A stretch of 64,000 nt of DNA from Neptunomonas japonica JAMM 1380. GTDB taxonomy: Bacteria; Pseudomonadota; Gammaproteobacteria; Pseudomonadales; Balneatricaceae. Positions 46,121 to 54,840 of the stretch are shown here, piece by piece. The stretch covers positions 3,234,501 through 3,298,500 of the forward strand of contig NZ_AP014546.1 of the NCBI RefSeq assembly GCF_016592555.1. Reading direction: 5' to 3'. A model generated the notes under the pieces. The model was not told the origin of the DNA. It searched no databases and saw only the letters and a program-made list of their open reading frames with translations. A program made the translations under genes and the position numbers. Positions within the stretch are counted from its first letter, which is position 1; every line of letters begins with the position of its first letter.

Positions 46121-46300
46121 ACAGTTAGTTTTTACTAAATTAACAACCCATTAAGCAAAATTGACTATACTTTCAGACGCTACTCATCACCTGAATATTC
46201 AGGTTATAATCGACACAACACACGGTATGCCAGTTATTTACATTTTTCGATAATGGCACAAACATCAAGCGATCACTTCAGCGGACTAAGACAGCGATTC

Positions 46301-47665
46301 ATGGATATTAAACGCACACATATTGCTCTATTTATTGCTGCCACTATGGCCACTACTGGTTGCAGCGCAGACAGCCAAGATGCAAGTACCAGTGAATACT
46401 GTCGTAACGGTGGCTTTAGCACTGATTATACCTGTGATCAGGATAAGCAAGTCCCTGATAGAAAGATGATTGATGTTAAAGCGCTACCATCAACTGATGA
46501 AGCCTGGATGGAAGGTAAACTTGCCGAAATAAAAGCATGGCTTCAACAAGAACAAGAACCAACAGGTACTGCAAATAATATCTCTAACCCACCCTCTGCA
46601 GTAATCCCTCAGGGTATTGCCGTTAGAAACCCATCAGCGACTGATCCTGAATTGATGCGTATTGAAGCAATGTCGCGTGAGAAGAACCACCGTGCTGCTA
46701 TGTCTGCCGTTAACAGCTTTTTAGCCTCTCATCCAGACAGTCTTGAGGGTAAGCTAACAAAGAGCCTTGTATTAAATAATATGGGGCAATTCAAGGAAGC
46801 AGAAGCACTGCTAAAAAATACCATTGCCCGTTACCCTAGCTCACCAGAGGTCTACAACAACCTGGCTGTTCTTTATGCAGGACAAGGCGACTATGGCCGC
46901 GCTATTGAGACATTACTAAAAGCATTCAGTACTCATCCGACATATGCTCAGGTACATCAAAACTTGCGTGAGCTATATGCTACTGTTGCCTCACAAGCTT
47001 ATAACCGCGCATTGGATTTAAATGAGAAAAGCAGCGCACCTCAATTAGTCATGTTACGACGAACCACAGGCAACAGCGCATCGGCCTTAAACTACCAACC
47101 CAGCGCCATAGTATCTAACGATAAATTAGCAGCAATAAAAGCAGTATCTGCGACGCAGCCAATTATCGCAGCAGCACAACCCGCCCCCCCCAAAACCATG
47201 GCTACTAAACCTGCTATCATAAAGCCTGTAGCTAAAGAGCCTGTCGTAGCTAAAGTAGTAACCAAGGTTCAAGCCCCTGTCATCGTTGAAGCATCAACAC
47301 CAATTAAACCGGTTAATACACAGCAGCTAGCACAAGAAGCGGTAAGCCACATTAACAGCTGGGCTTCGGCATGGTCTAAGCAGAATGTATCGGGCTATTT
47401 AAGTGCTTATACAGCAGGCTTTCGCCCTTTAAATGGATTATCAAATAATGCATGGCAAACACAGCGCAACCAACGCTTAACAAAGCCCACATTTATCAAG
47501 GTTAAGCTAAATAATATCCGTACCAGAATAATCAACGCCGACACGGCTAAAGTGACATTTAACCAAACATATCAATCCAATACTTTTAAAGACACATCTA
47601 AAAAGCAGATCCTGCTGACTCGTGTTAACAACGCATGGCGTATCAAGGAAGAGCGCTCTCTTTAA
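46301..47665 (+). CDS. TPR lipoprotein with NTF2-like (Cds6-type) C-terminal domain
   Basis: ATG at 46301 gives a lipoprotein signal MDIKRTHIALFIAAT, then MATTGC (lipobox Cys at residue 21). An upstream ATG at 46253 also is in frame; neither has a strong ribosome site. After a proline- and acid-rich linker, TPR-like helices (LEGKLTKSLVLNNMGQFKEA, then SPEVYNNLAVLYAGQGDYGRA) occupy about 140-230. A long Pro/Ala/Lys/Val linker leads to a C-terminal domain of about 110 residues (INSWASAWSKQNVSGYLSAY…TQRNQRL). That domain recurs in the next two genes. It is probably an envelope protein; role unknown. Confidence 0.7.
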   Translation: MDIKRTHIALFIAATMATTGCSADSQDASTSEYCRNGGFSTDYTCDQDKQVPDRKMIDVKALPSTDEAWMEGKLAEIKAWLQQEQEPTGTANNISNPPSAVIPQGIAVRNPSATDPELMRIEAMSREKNHRAAMSAVNSFLASHPDSLEGKLTKSLVLNNMGQFKEAEALLKNTIARYPSSPEVYNNLAVLYAGQGDYGRAIETLLKAFSTHPTYAQVHQNLRELYATVASQAYNRALDLNEKSSAPQLVMLRRTTGNSASALNYQPSAIVSNDKLAAIKAVSATQPIIAAAQPAPPKTMATKPAIIKPVAKEPVVAKVVTKVQAPVIVEASTPIKPVNTQQLAQEAVSHINSWASAWSKQNVSGYLSAYTAGFRPLNGLSNNAWQTQRNQRLTKPTFIKVKLNNIRTRIINADTAKVTFNQTYQSNTFKDTSKKQILLTRVNNAWRIKEERSL

Positions 47666-47668
47666 CGC

Positions 47669-48778
47669 TCACTCTTTTGATAATAGGCGAACCTCTTGAT
47701 TAGTTTCGTCTATTATTTTCAAAGCACCTCCCTCTTCTCTTAGCGACAATACCTTTAACGTGTCATCTTGATAGCTATCTGAGCGATACAACTGCCAGAA
47801 TGAGGCACGATACTCAGCCTTGCTTACGCGCACAAGGTCGATAGGCCCAATCTCAATACTAATCCAAGTGGGTTTCTTCAACCTTTCTTGACGCCACAAT
47901 CTCCACTCGTCTGGCAACATATAACTGTATGCAGAGTAGCCTTGTGCGTACATAGAGAAGTACTTATCAATACTCTGCGCCTGCCATGCACTTGACCATT
48001 GCTTAATAAATTCAGATACCTTAAGGACTTCATTTTTTGAAATGGGCTCCAAAATAGCCATAGGCTTCTGCTCTTCCAAAAGCTCAACACTCCCTGCGTC
48101 TAGAACCATTTCAGTAGCTATTCTCTGTACAGACACAGGTTTATTTTGCGTTGCAAAGAGGATTCCTACCGCAATAACCGTCACGCCACAAAACCACAAT
48201 GCTGTAGCTCTATAGCGTGAAAGTACTGAAGGCTGATGTAGTTGCCCAGACGAGCTCAGGGAGGTATGAAGGTGAGACAACTCAGGCCAAGCCACACGTT
48301 CGTGAATAACACTTAAGAGTGGTTTAAATGCTCTAGAATGGAGCTTTTGATCAGATATTCTAAGCAATATACGAATCGCAAACTGCCCTTTCTTTGATAA
48401 GGGAGCATACTCTTTTATTTGCATTAAAAGCTCATGTGAAAGAGCTTCTCCATCAACAACCAACCACAGCACACCATCGTTTTCTGCCCACTTTCGCAGG
48501 CAATGCTGGAGATAGGCATGATCAGTAGTTGATATACTTAATGTATCGGCTAACAACTCGGCAAAACAGGAAAACAGCTCCGAAGAATGCCAATAAAGGA
48601 CTGAATCTCCAAGCGCACGCTCAAATTCTGCCTGTATATTATCCGCCCTGCTACCTGTTAACTGAACGATGCCAAAATCAGGCAATGCCTGCATCAACCA
48701 ATGAGCTTTTAAGGCTTCTTTAGTTGATGAATCCTGTGAACATAAAGGGCTGGAATTAAAAACTAGACCACGTGTCAT
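47669..48778 (-). CDS. Membrane protein with NTF2-like (Cds6-type) C-terminal domain
   Basis: 369 residues. The N-terminal cytoplasmic part (LTGSRADNIQAEFERALGD, then LWLVVDGEALS) resembles a degenerate DamX/ExeA-type AAA remnant, but lacks a Walker A. One membrane helix at about 191-210. The C-terminal domain KVSEFIKQWSSAWQAQSIDKYF…WRQERLKKP is homologous to those of its two neighbours. It faces the periplasm if the N-terminus is inside. It converges on the TPR gene with only 3 bases between. Function unknown. Confidence 0.65.
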   Translation of the reverse strand: MTRGLVFNSSPLCSQDSSTKEALKAHWLMQALPDFGIVQLTGSRADNIQAEFERALGDSVLYWHSSELFSCFAELLADTLSISTTDHAYLQHCLRKWAENDGVLWLVVDGEALSHELLMQIKEYAPLSKKGQFAIRILLRISDQKLHSRAFKPLLSVIHERVAWPELSHLHTSLSSSGQLHQPSVLSRYRATALWFCGVTVIAVGILFATQNKPVSVQRIATEMVLDAGSVELLEEQKPMAILEPISKNEVLKVSEFIKQWSSAWQAQSIDKYFSMYAQGYSAYSYMLPDEWRLWRQERLKKPTWISIEIGPIDLVRVSKAEYRASFWQLYRSDSYQDDTLKVLSLREEGGALKIIDETNQEVRLLSKE

Positions 48779-48824
48779 TCATCTCTCTAAGCACAATGAT
48801 AATTGAAACAAAACGCAGTACGTC

Positions 48825-50036
48825 TTATGGCTTACCTTTGGAAGGCTTACCTTCGTAAGCGATTTTCCACTGCCCCTCTTCTTTAACCCAATACTGGCGC
48901 TTTACAGACTCGCCCGCATAATTATTGGATTCATAGTTCTGATTGAAGGTGACCACCATCAGGTTAGGGTCATTTGGGTAACGGAAAAGACTCACGTCCT
49001 TCAAGCCTACTTTAATAAACTCTTTGCTAGCGTTAATACGTTTCTTGTAGTCAGAATACGCTTGGTAGTTACGAACACCATCGCTGTATTTTTTAGAGTA
49101 ATGAGTAATGTAGCGGCTATGCTCTTGGCTTTCCCAATCAACACGCCACTGTTCTATATACTGCTGAATCTCATTTTGCTGAGCGATCCAGTTTTTTTGG
49201 TCAATCCATTTAAAATCGCTACCAATCAAAACAGGCGTGTTTTTTATATCAATCCGTTTATCAAGATCAATAAAGTCTGGGTTTGTCAGCGAAATACAAC
49301 CTTCACTCGCTTTTGGTGGGCGGCTATACGTATCCACAGGAGATCCATGCACCCATATTCCACTACCCGTACGCCCCTTACGTGAATCCCATACATTTGG
49401 ATAGTTGATAGGTAATGCTCCAGAGCCATACCGTTCTGGAAGGCGAGAATCAAAAAATCGATCCGTTACAAAATAAACACCCAGTGGTGTTTTTAAATCG
49501 CCCCTTTTGGTTTTTTCCGTACCACCACGCCCATAAGATGCGTAATAATCTTTTATCAGTGTTGGTACACCCCGGCGATTTTCAAACACAAATAACCGAG
49601 AGAATTTTGTATCAATGCCAAGTAGGTATTTTTGATCGTCACTCATTTTTATCAAGCTACTAGGAATCAATCCAGCTCTTGGTTTATCTTTATTAATCAA
49701 CAACCGAGCACGTGCTTCATCTATAAGGCCGTTTATCTCTTTCTTTTGTTGAAGTCTTTCACTGCCAATTTGCCCTAGAGGATTAGCTTGGGACGCCATT
49801 AAATCTGCATAAACCAACTGCGCCAAACGAAAGTCAGGACGCTTGACCGTTAACTCTTTAAACTGCGATAGCGCTGTATCAAACTGCTGAGAAGCCAAGG
49901 ACTCCAAGCCTTTTAACAATAGCTCTTCATTTCCTTCAGAGATGCCGTAATCCGATGCAGCATGCAACGGCAAAGAGCTCAATAAAAAAGAGCTACAGAG
50001 AAGAGAGTTAAGTACCATTGTTTTAAGCTTGCGCAT
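48825..50036 (-). CDS. L,D-transpeptidase (YkuD domain) with Cds6-type C-terminal domain
   Basis: 403 residues. Signal peptide (MRKLKTMVLNSLLCSSFLLS…HAAS), a helical N-terminal region (about 30-110), and a YkuD catalytic domain with HGSP...SEGCISL (catalytic Cys). It can cross-link peptidoglycan or attach proteins to it using a tetrapeptide donor. The last 120 residues (YIEQWRVDWESQEHSRYITHY…) are the shared domain. It starts 47 bases before the membrane-protein gene on the same strand, probably one transcript. Confidence 0.85.
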   Translation of the reverse strand: MRKLKTMVLNSLLCSSFLLSSLPLHAASDYGISEGNEELLLKGLESLASQQFDTALSQFKELTVKRPDFRLAQLVYADLMASQANPLGQIGSERLQQKKEINGLIDEARARLLINKDKPRAGLIPSSLIKMSDDQKYLLGIDTKFSRLFVFENRRGVPTLIKDYYASYGRGGTEKTKRGDLKTPLGVYFVTDRFFDSRLPERYGSGALPINYPNVWDSRKGRTGSGIWVHGSPVDTYSRPPKASEGCISLTNPDFIDLDKRIDIKNTPVLIGSDFKWIDQKNWIAQQNEIQQYIEQWRVDWESQEHSRYITHYSKKYSDGVRNYQAYSDYKKRINASKEFIKVGLKDVSLFRYPNDPNLMVVTFNQNYESNNYAGESVKRQYWVKEEGQWKIAYEGKPSKGKP

Positions 50037-50445
50037 GAATAACCCGAATAACGTTGATCTAAAATAATTAATAACCCGTAATGTACCATTTATATTCTAG
50101 TACAACCGATCATCTTTACTTTTTTATTACTAACAATTGTACTTTATCAACCACCATACTCAAACATTCGAAGTCACTAGTTTCTTTTAATTTTCTAATA
50201 TTTATTTAAATTTGCTTCAACGCACAATATTTTAGCTAAATATCTCTTACCACTGTGAGCTAGCTTATCTAAGCCGCTCATTTGTATATTTTTGCGACGC
50301 AAAATAAACATCAATTTAGAAACATAATAATTAAATACTGGCGGAACTTTCCTGCAAATTGTGCTATCCAGATAGTAAGCATTATAAAAAGCGGACGTAT
50401 TAAACAACCTAATTTCCACAGTTAACAACAACGGAGGATCCCGTT
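50037..50445. other. AT-rich gene-free stretch with palindromes upstream of leucine dehydrogenase
   Basis: 409 bases without a gene. It contains a nested hairpin around TGAGC-TA-GCTTATCTAAGC-C-GCTCA (50256-50281) followed on the plus strand by T-rich sequence. A TTTTGCG-A-CGCAAAA palindrome follows at 50290-50304. A GGAGG ribosome site at about 50432 serves the leucine dehydrogenase start. The rest is AT-rich, as expected of an Lrp- or other-regulated promoter region. No tRNA or known riboswitch seen. Confidence 0.5.
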
Positions 50446-51504
50446 ATGTTTGCCCAGATGGAATACGTAGGCACTTCGGATCTGCACTTATATCACGATG
50501 CGGCAACTAGCTTACAAGCGATCATTGCCATTCATTCAACCACTCTTGGCCCTGCTATTGGTGGATGTCGCTTCATTCCATATTCCAGTAGTGATGATGC
50601 GATAAAAGATGCCCTCACCCTAGCCAAAGGCATGAGCTACAAAGCGGCATTAGCGGGTTTGCCGCATGGCGGTGGAAAGTCAGTCATTATGCTCCCCAAT
50701 AAAGCGTTTGATCGTCAGGCATTAATGCGCTCATTTGGCCAATGCATAGAACAACTACAAGGCCGCTATATCACTGCTATGGATAGCGGCACCTTAACCT
50801 CAGATATGGACGCGATTGCACAAAGCACTCACTGGGTCACCTGCACAAACAATTCAGGTGACCCTTCGCCCTACACAGCCTTGGGTGTAATCCAAAGCAT
50901 GAAAGCTGCCGTTAAATATCTGTTTGGTAAGGATGATCTAGAAGGCACTCGCGTTTCTATTCAAGGGTTAGGGCATGTCGGTATGGCTGTCGCTTCTCAT
51001 TTGTCACTTGAAGGAGCGCATCTAACTGTTACCGATATTAATAATGATTTGATAAAAGCCGCTGTACAAGAGTTCCATGCAACGGCGGTAGCCCCAGATG
51101 ATATATATACCGCTGATGTCGATATTTTCTGCCCTTGTGGTTTAGGAGCAATACTCAATGAACAAACCATCGGCACAATCAAAGCACAAATTATTGTGGG
51201 CTCCGCCAACAACCAGCTAAACAGTTCTAAAGATGGTTATTCACTTCATCAGCAAAACATTCTCTACCTACCAGACTATATCGTTAATAGTGGAGGCCTG
51301 ATCTTTGTTGCTCTCACTCATGCCGGTGAAAACACGCAAACAATCCATCACCAAGTAACAACGATCGGCTCCACTCTGACTGACCTTTTGTTAATGTCTC
51401 ACTCTAGTTCAATTCCACCTTTCGCCCTAGCCAACCAAAAAGCGGAAGCTATTTTAAACCATGCAAGCGCTGCGAAAAAAACAGATAAGAGGGCTAACTT
51501 ATGA
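50446..51504 (+). CDS. ldh: Leucine (branched-chain amino acid) dehydrogenase
   Basis: 352 residues, Glu/Leu/Phe/Val dehydrogenase family. Catalytic Lys in KAALAGLPHGGGKSVI, Rossmann segment VSIQGLGHVGMAVA, and the VNSGG at the C-terminus. It oxidatively deaminates leucine, valine or isoleucine to 2-oxo acids with NAD+. It is the first gene of a four-gene operon, overlapping the next gene by 4 bases. Lacking the insertions of GluDH, leucine is the likely substrate. Confidence 0.9.
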   Translation: MFAQMEYVGTSDLHLYHDAATSLQAIIAIHSTTLGPAIGGCRFIPYSSSDDAIKDALTLAKGMSYKAALAGLPHGGGKSVIMLPNKAFDRQALMRSFGQCIEQLQGRYITAMDSGTLTSDMDAIAQSTHWVTCTNNSGDPSPYTALGVIQSMKAAVKYLFGKDDLEGTRVSIQGLGHVGMAVASHLSLEGAHLTVTDINNDLIKAAVQEFHATAVAPDDIYTADVDIFCPCGLGAILNEQTIGTIKAQIIVGSANNQLNSSKDGYSLHQQNILYLPDYIVNSGGLIFVALTHAGENTQTIHHQVTTIGSTLTDLLLMSHSSSIPPFALANQKAEAILNHASAAKKTDKRANL

Positions 51505-52583
51505 GTATTTCCTTTGAAGGACAGGTTCCTTTTTATCAGTATATTAACGAACAGAGCGAGGTTGTTAATACGCTTCCTGAGTGGGCCCTCGATGATGAAA
51601 CACTGGTACGTTATTACCAACAAATGGTCATTGCTCGACAGTTCGATAATAAAGCCATCGCTTTACAACGAACCGGACAGCTCGGCACCTATGCCTCATC
51701 TGCCGGCTGTGAAGCTATCGACGTGGTCACTGCATCTTTAATGAATAAAGAAGATGTATTAGTGCCTTACTATCGCAACCACGCCATGCAGATGGTCCGC
51801 GGTATGAAACTATCTGAGGTTTTACTCTACTGGGGCGGCGATGAAAGAGGCAATAGCTCATCCGCACAGGGAGAAGACTTTCCAAATTGTGTGCCCATAG
51901 CCACCCAATGCCTGCACGCTTGCGGTGTCGCTAGTGCTATAAAAATCCGTGACCAACAACGCGCAACTGTTTCAATGCTAGGTGATGGAGCCACTTCCAA
52001 GGGTGACTTCATGGAAGCATTAAACGTTGCTGGCGTCTGGCAGCTGCCCGTTGTATTTATCATTAATAACAATCAATGGGCTATTTCAGTACCCCGCGCA
52101 TTACAGTCTATTGCCCCAACGCTTGCCCAAAAAGCGCTCGGGGCGGGCATTCGAGGCGAGCAGGTAGATGGCAATGATGTTATCGCTCTTCACCAAAGTG
52201 TAGAACAAGCACTGATACGAGCACGAGAAGGAAAAGGCCCAACACTCATCGAAGCGGTTAGTTATCGTTTATCTGATCATACCACCGCTGACGACGCGAC
52301 CCGTTATCGTCACCCGGACGCGTTAAAAACAGGCTGGGACAAAGAACCTATCAAACGTTTACGTGATTACTTACATGCACAAGGATGGTGGAATGAAAGC
52401 AATGAAACACAGTGGTTACAACACACCGCAACACTCATACAAGAAGCTGTGGATCAGTACTTAGAAACGCCTCCTCAACCTGCAAGCGCCATGTTTGACT
52501 ATCTGTATGCTGAACTACCATTGCAGCTCAAGAAACAAAGAAAAATCGCCATTGCTAGGAGCGATAAGGGGGTGTCATCATGA
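51501..52583 (+). CDS. bkdA1: Branched-chain 2-oxoacid dehydrogenase E1 alpha
   Basis: 360 residues. Thiamine-diphosphate motif GDGATSKGDFMEALN…NNQWAIS (GDG-x...NN), and SDHTTADDATRY in the phosphorylation-loop region. It decarboxylates 2-oxo acids with E1 beta. Its ATGA overlaps and its position after leucine dehydrogenase favour branched-chain rather than pyruvate as substrate. Confidence 0.88.
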   Translation: MSISFEGQVPFYQYINEQSEVVNTLPEWALDDETLVRYYQQMVIARQFDNKAIALQRTGQLGTYASSAGCEAIDVVTASLMNKEDVLVPYYRNHAMQMVRGMKLSEVLLYWGGDERGNSSSAQGEDFPNCVPIATQCLHACGVASAIKIRDQQRATVSMLGDGATSKGDFMEALNVAGVWQLPVVFIINNNQWAISVPRALQSIAPTLAQKALGAGIRGEQVDGNDVIALHQSVEQALIRAREGKGPTLIEAVSYRLSDHTTADDATRYRHPDALKTGWDKEPIKRLRDYLHAQGWWNESNETQWLQHTATLIQEAVDQYLETPPQPASAMFDYLYAELPLQLKKQRKIAIARSDKGVSS

Positions 52584-53569
52584 GTACTCAACAAGCCATT
52601 TGCATGGTAGAAGCCATCAATTTAGCGTTGCATCATGCCATGAGAAATGATGATACCGTGGTACTTTTGGGCGAAGATGTCGGTACAAATGGTGGTGTTT
52701 TTCGTGCCACTATTGGTCTAAAAGAAAGCTTTGGTATAAAGCGCGTGATGGACACACCTCTCGCCGAGAATATGATTGCTGGATTATCCATTGGTATGGC
52801 TGCCCAAGGCTTAAAACCAATAGCAGAAATTCAGTTTCTGGGTTTTATTTTTCCCGCAATGGAACACATCATTTGTCATGCAGCCCGATTACGCAACAGA
52901 ACTCGTGGCCGCCTCAGCTGCCCTCTTGTTATTCGTGCACCTTATGGCGGCGGCATTCATGCACCTGAACACCACTCCGAAAGCACCGAAGCCATCTTTG
53001 CTCAAATACCAGGCCTAAGAGTTGTCATTCCCTCTTCACCACAGCGTGCCTATGGCTTGCTGTTATCAGCCATACAAAACCCTGATCCTGTCATATTCCT
53101 CGAACCCAAACGTATCTACAGAAGTCAGAATCAGATCGTCGAAGATAACGGCCAAGCCTTGCCTTTAGATACCTGCTTCACCTTACGCGAAGGCAGTGAT
53201 ATTAGCTTAATCAGCTGGGGATCGATGGTCAAAGAAACACTCGAAGCGGCAGACCAATTAGCTGATGAAGGCATCCAATGCGAAGTCATCGATGTGGCTT
53301 CTATGAACCCGCTTGATCGAGAAACCATTTTAGCCTCTGTCGGTAAAACTGGCCGGTGCGTTATTATTCAGGAGGCTCCTTTAAGCTGCTCTGTGGGTTC
53401 GGAAATTGCCAGTATATTAGCAAGCAAGGCGCTGATGGATTTACGCGCACCTGTCACCCGTGTCGGAGGTTACGACACTGTCATGCCTTATTTTCGACTA
53501 GAAGATCAATACATGCCCCAAACAACACAGATTATCGACGCTGCAAAACGCACGATGGAGTTCGCATAA
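52580..53569 (+). CDS. bkdA2: Branched-chain 2-oxoacid dehydrogenase E1 beta
   Basis: 329 residues. Transketolase-like pyrimidine-binding domain: LLGEDVGTNGGVFRATIGL, DTPLAENMIAGLSIGMA, and C-terminal domain with SWGSMVKETLEAA and IDVASMNPLD. It overlaps E1 alpha by 4 bases and precedes E2 by one base, so all are coupled. Confidence 0.9.
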   Translation: MSTQQAICMVEAINLALHHAMRNDDTVVLLGEDVGTNGGVFRATIGLKESFGIKRVMDTPLAENMIAGLSIGMAAQGLKPIAEIQFLGFIFPAMEHIICHAARLRNRTRGRLSCPLVIRAPYGGGIHAPEHHSESTEAIFAQIPGLRVVIPSSPQRAYGLLLSAIQNPDPVIFLEPKRIYRSQNQIVEDNGQALPLDTCFTLREGSDISLISWGSMVKETLEAADQLADEGIQCEVIDVASMNPLDRETILASVGKTGRCVIIQEAPLSCSVGSEIASILASKALMDLRAPVTRVGGYDTVMPYFRLEDQYMPQTTQIIDAAKRTMEFA

Positions 53570-53570
53570 T

Positions 53571-54692
53571 ATGAAATACTTTAAATTACCGGACCTAGGC
53601 GAAGGGCTACCAGAAGCTGATATTCTCGAATGGCATGTAAGCGAGGGTGAGCATGTTAATGAAGATCAGCTATTGGTTTCTGTTGAAACAGCAAAGGCAG
53701 TCATTGATGTTCCCTCTCCTCAAACAGGAGTTATTGCTCACCTTTTTGGTGCTGAAGGCGACACAGTCCATACAGGAGAGCCTTTGGTCGAGTTTATTAG
53801 CGATGACAAGGAAGAAGATACAGGCACCGTTGTTGGCTCTCTCGTGACCGCAGAGACCGCCAGTCAGGAAGACAGCTTTATTATTGGAGCATCGCCCAGC
53901 TCTCTTGCTCATAGACAACAACGAGCGACCCCTGTAATACGAGCATTAGCTAACCGCTTAGATATTGATCTTGAAACCATTAAAGGCTCAGGCCAGCAAG
54001 GCACGATAAGTACCCACGATGTTGAGCACGCTGCTCGCTTTAACAAAGCTTTTGGGGCGCCAGAACGCTTAAAGGGTGTTCGTAAACATATGGCCATCAA
54101 TATGAGCCAAGCGCACGCTCAAATAGTACCCGTTTCTCTTTTTGAAGATGCACACATTAGTCACTGGTCAGCTGAATCCGATATTACCATGCGCCTTATC
54201 CAAGCGATTGCAGCTGCGTGCCAGCAAGAACCTATTCTTAATAGCTGGTTTGATGGTCAGCAACTGACACTACGTCAGCACCAGCATATTGACCTCGGCG
54301 TGGCTGTTGATACTGATAAAGGCCTATTTGTACCTGTATTAAGGAATATTGCAGGACGCTCAGAAACAGCACTACGCGAAGGCCTTGATCAATTACGTAG
54401 TGATGTAGTCGCCAGGACTATTCCTGCTGCAGAACTACAGGGGGCAACAATCACATTAACCAACTTTGGCACCATGGCAGGTCGGTACGCTACTCCCATT
54501 ATTGTACCGCCACAGGTAGCTATTATTGGTGCAGGTGTAATCCGAAATGAGGCCGTTGTACGTAACGGAAAAATAGACATTGGAAAAGTATTACCAATCT
54601 CTCTAACTTTTGATCATCGAGTTGCTACAGGGGGCGAAGCAGCTCGTTTTTTAAGTGTTTTCATACGTTCGTTAGAAGATAACTTAAAGTAA
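53571..54692 (+). CDS. bkdB: Branched-chain 2-oxoacid dehydrogenase E2 (lipoyl acyltransferase)
   Basis: 373 residues: one lipoyl domain (lipoyl Lys in VETAKAVIDVPSP, near residue 41), a peripheral-subunit-binding domain (TPVIRALANRLDIDLETIKG…THDV, about 123-155), and a catalytic domain with TFDHRVATGGEAARF. His is retained; the usual DG after DHRxx is TGG here, as in other marine gammaproteobacterial E2s. No E3 gene follows, so a shared lipoamide dehydrogenase must be used. Confidence 0.88.
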   Translation: MKYFKLPDLGEGLPEADILEWHVSEGEHVNEDQLLVSVETAKAVIDVPSPQTGVIAHLFGAEGDTVHTGEPLVEFISDDKEEDTGTVVGSLVTAETASQEDSFIIGASPSSLAHRQQRATPVIRALANRLDIDLETIKGSGQQGTISTHDVEHAARFNKAFGAPERLKGVRKHMAINMSQAHAQIVPVSLFEDAHISHWSAESDITMRLIQAIAAACQQEPILNSWFDGQQLTLRQHQHIDLGVAVDTDKGLFVPVLRNIAGRSETALREGLDQLRSDVVARTIPAAELQGATITLTNFGTMAGRYATPIIVPPQVAIIGAGVIRNEAVVRNGKIDIGKVLPISLTFDHRVATGGEAARFLSVFIRSLEDNLK

Positions 54693-54840
54693 AATGAAAC
54701 CAAGAGCTTAGACAAAAGGTCTAAAAATTAGCGAATATAAATGTAAAGTGTGAGCTACACTGAAAATATAGGTGCTTCAAAATAAAGCTTTTCTATTCAG
54801 CGCCTTGACCAGCTCGCCAGCAAACATAAGGGTGAATGTA

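Noticed and set aside
50195..50431. 78-codon minus-strand frame upstream of leucine dehydrogenase
   Set aside because: AT-rich, no ribosome site, no domain; more likely non-coding leader.
53571..54692. Inactive E2 because DHRxxDG is TGG
   Set aside because: Many functional marine gammaproteobacterial E2s carry the DHRxxTGGEA form; the catalytic His is kept.
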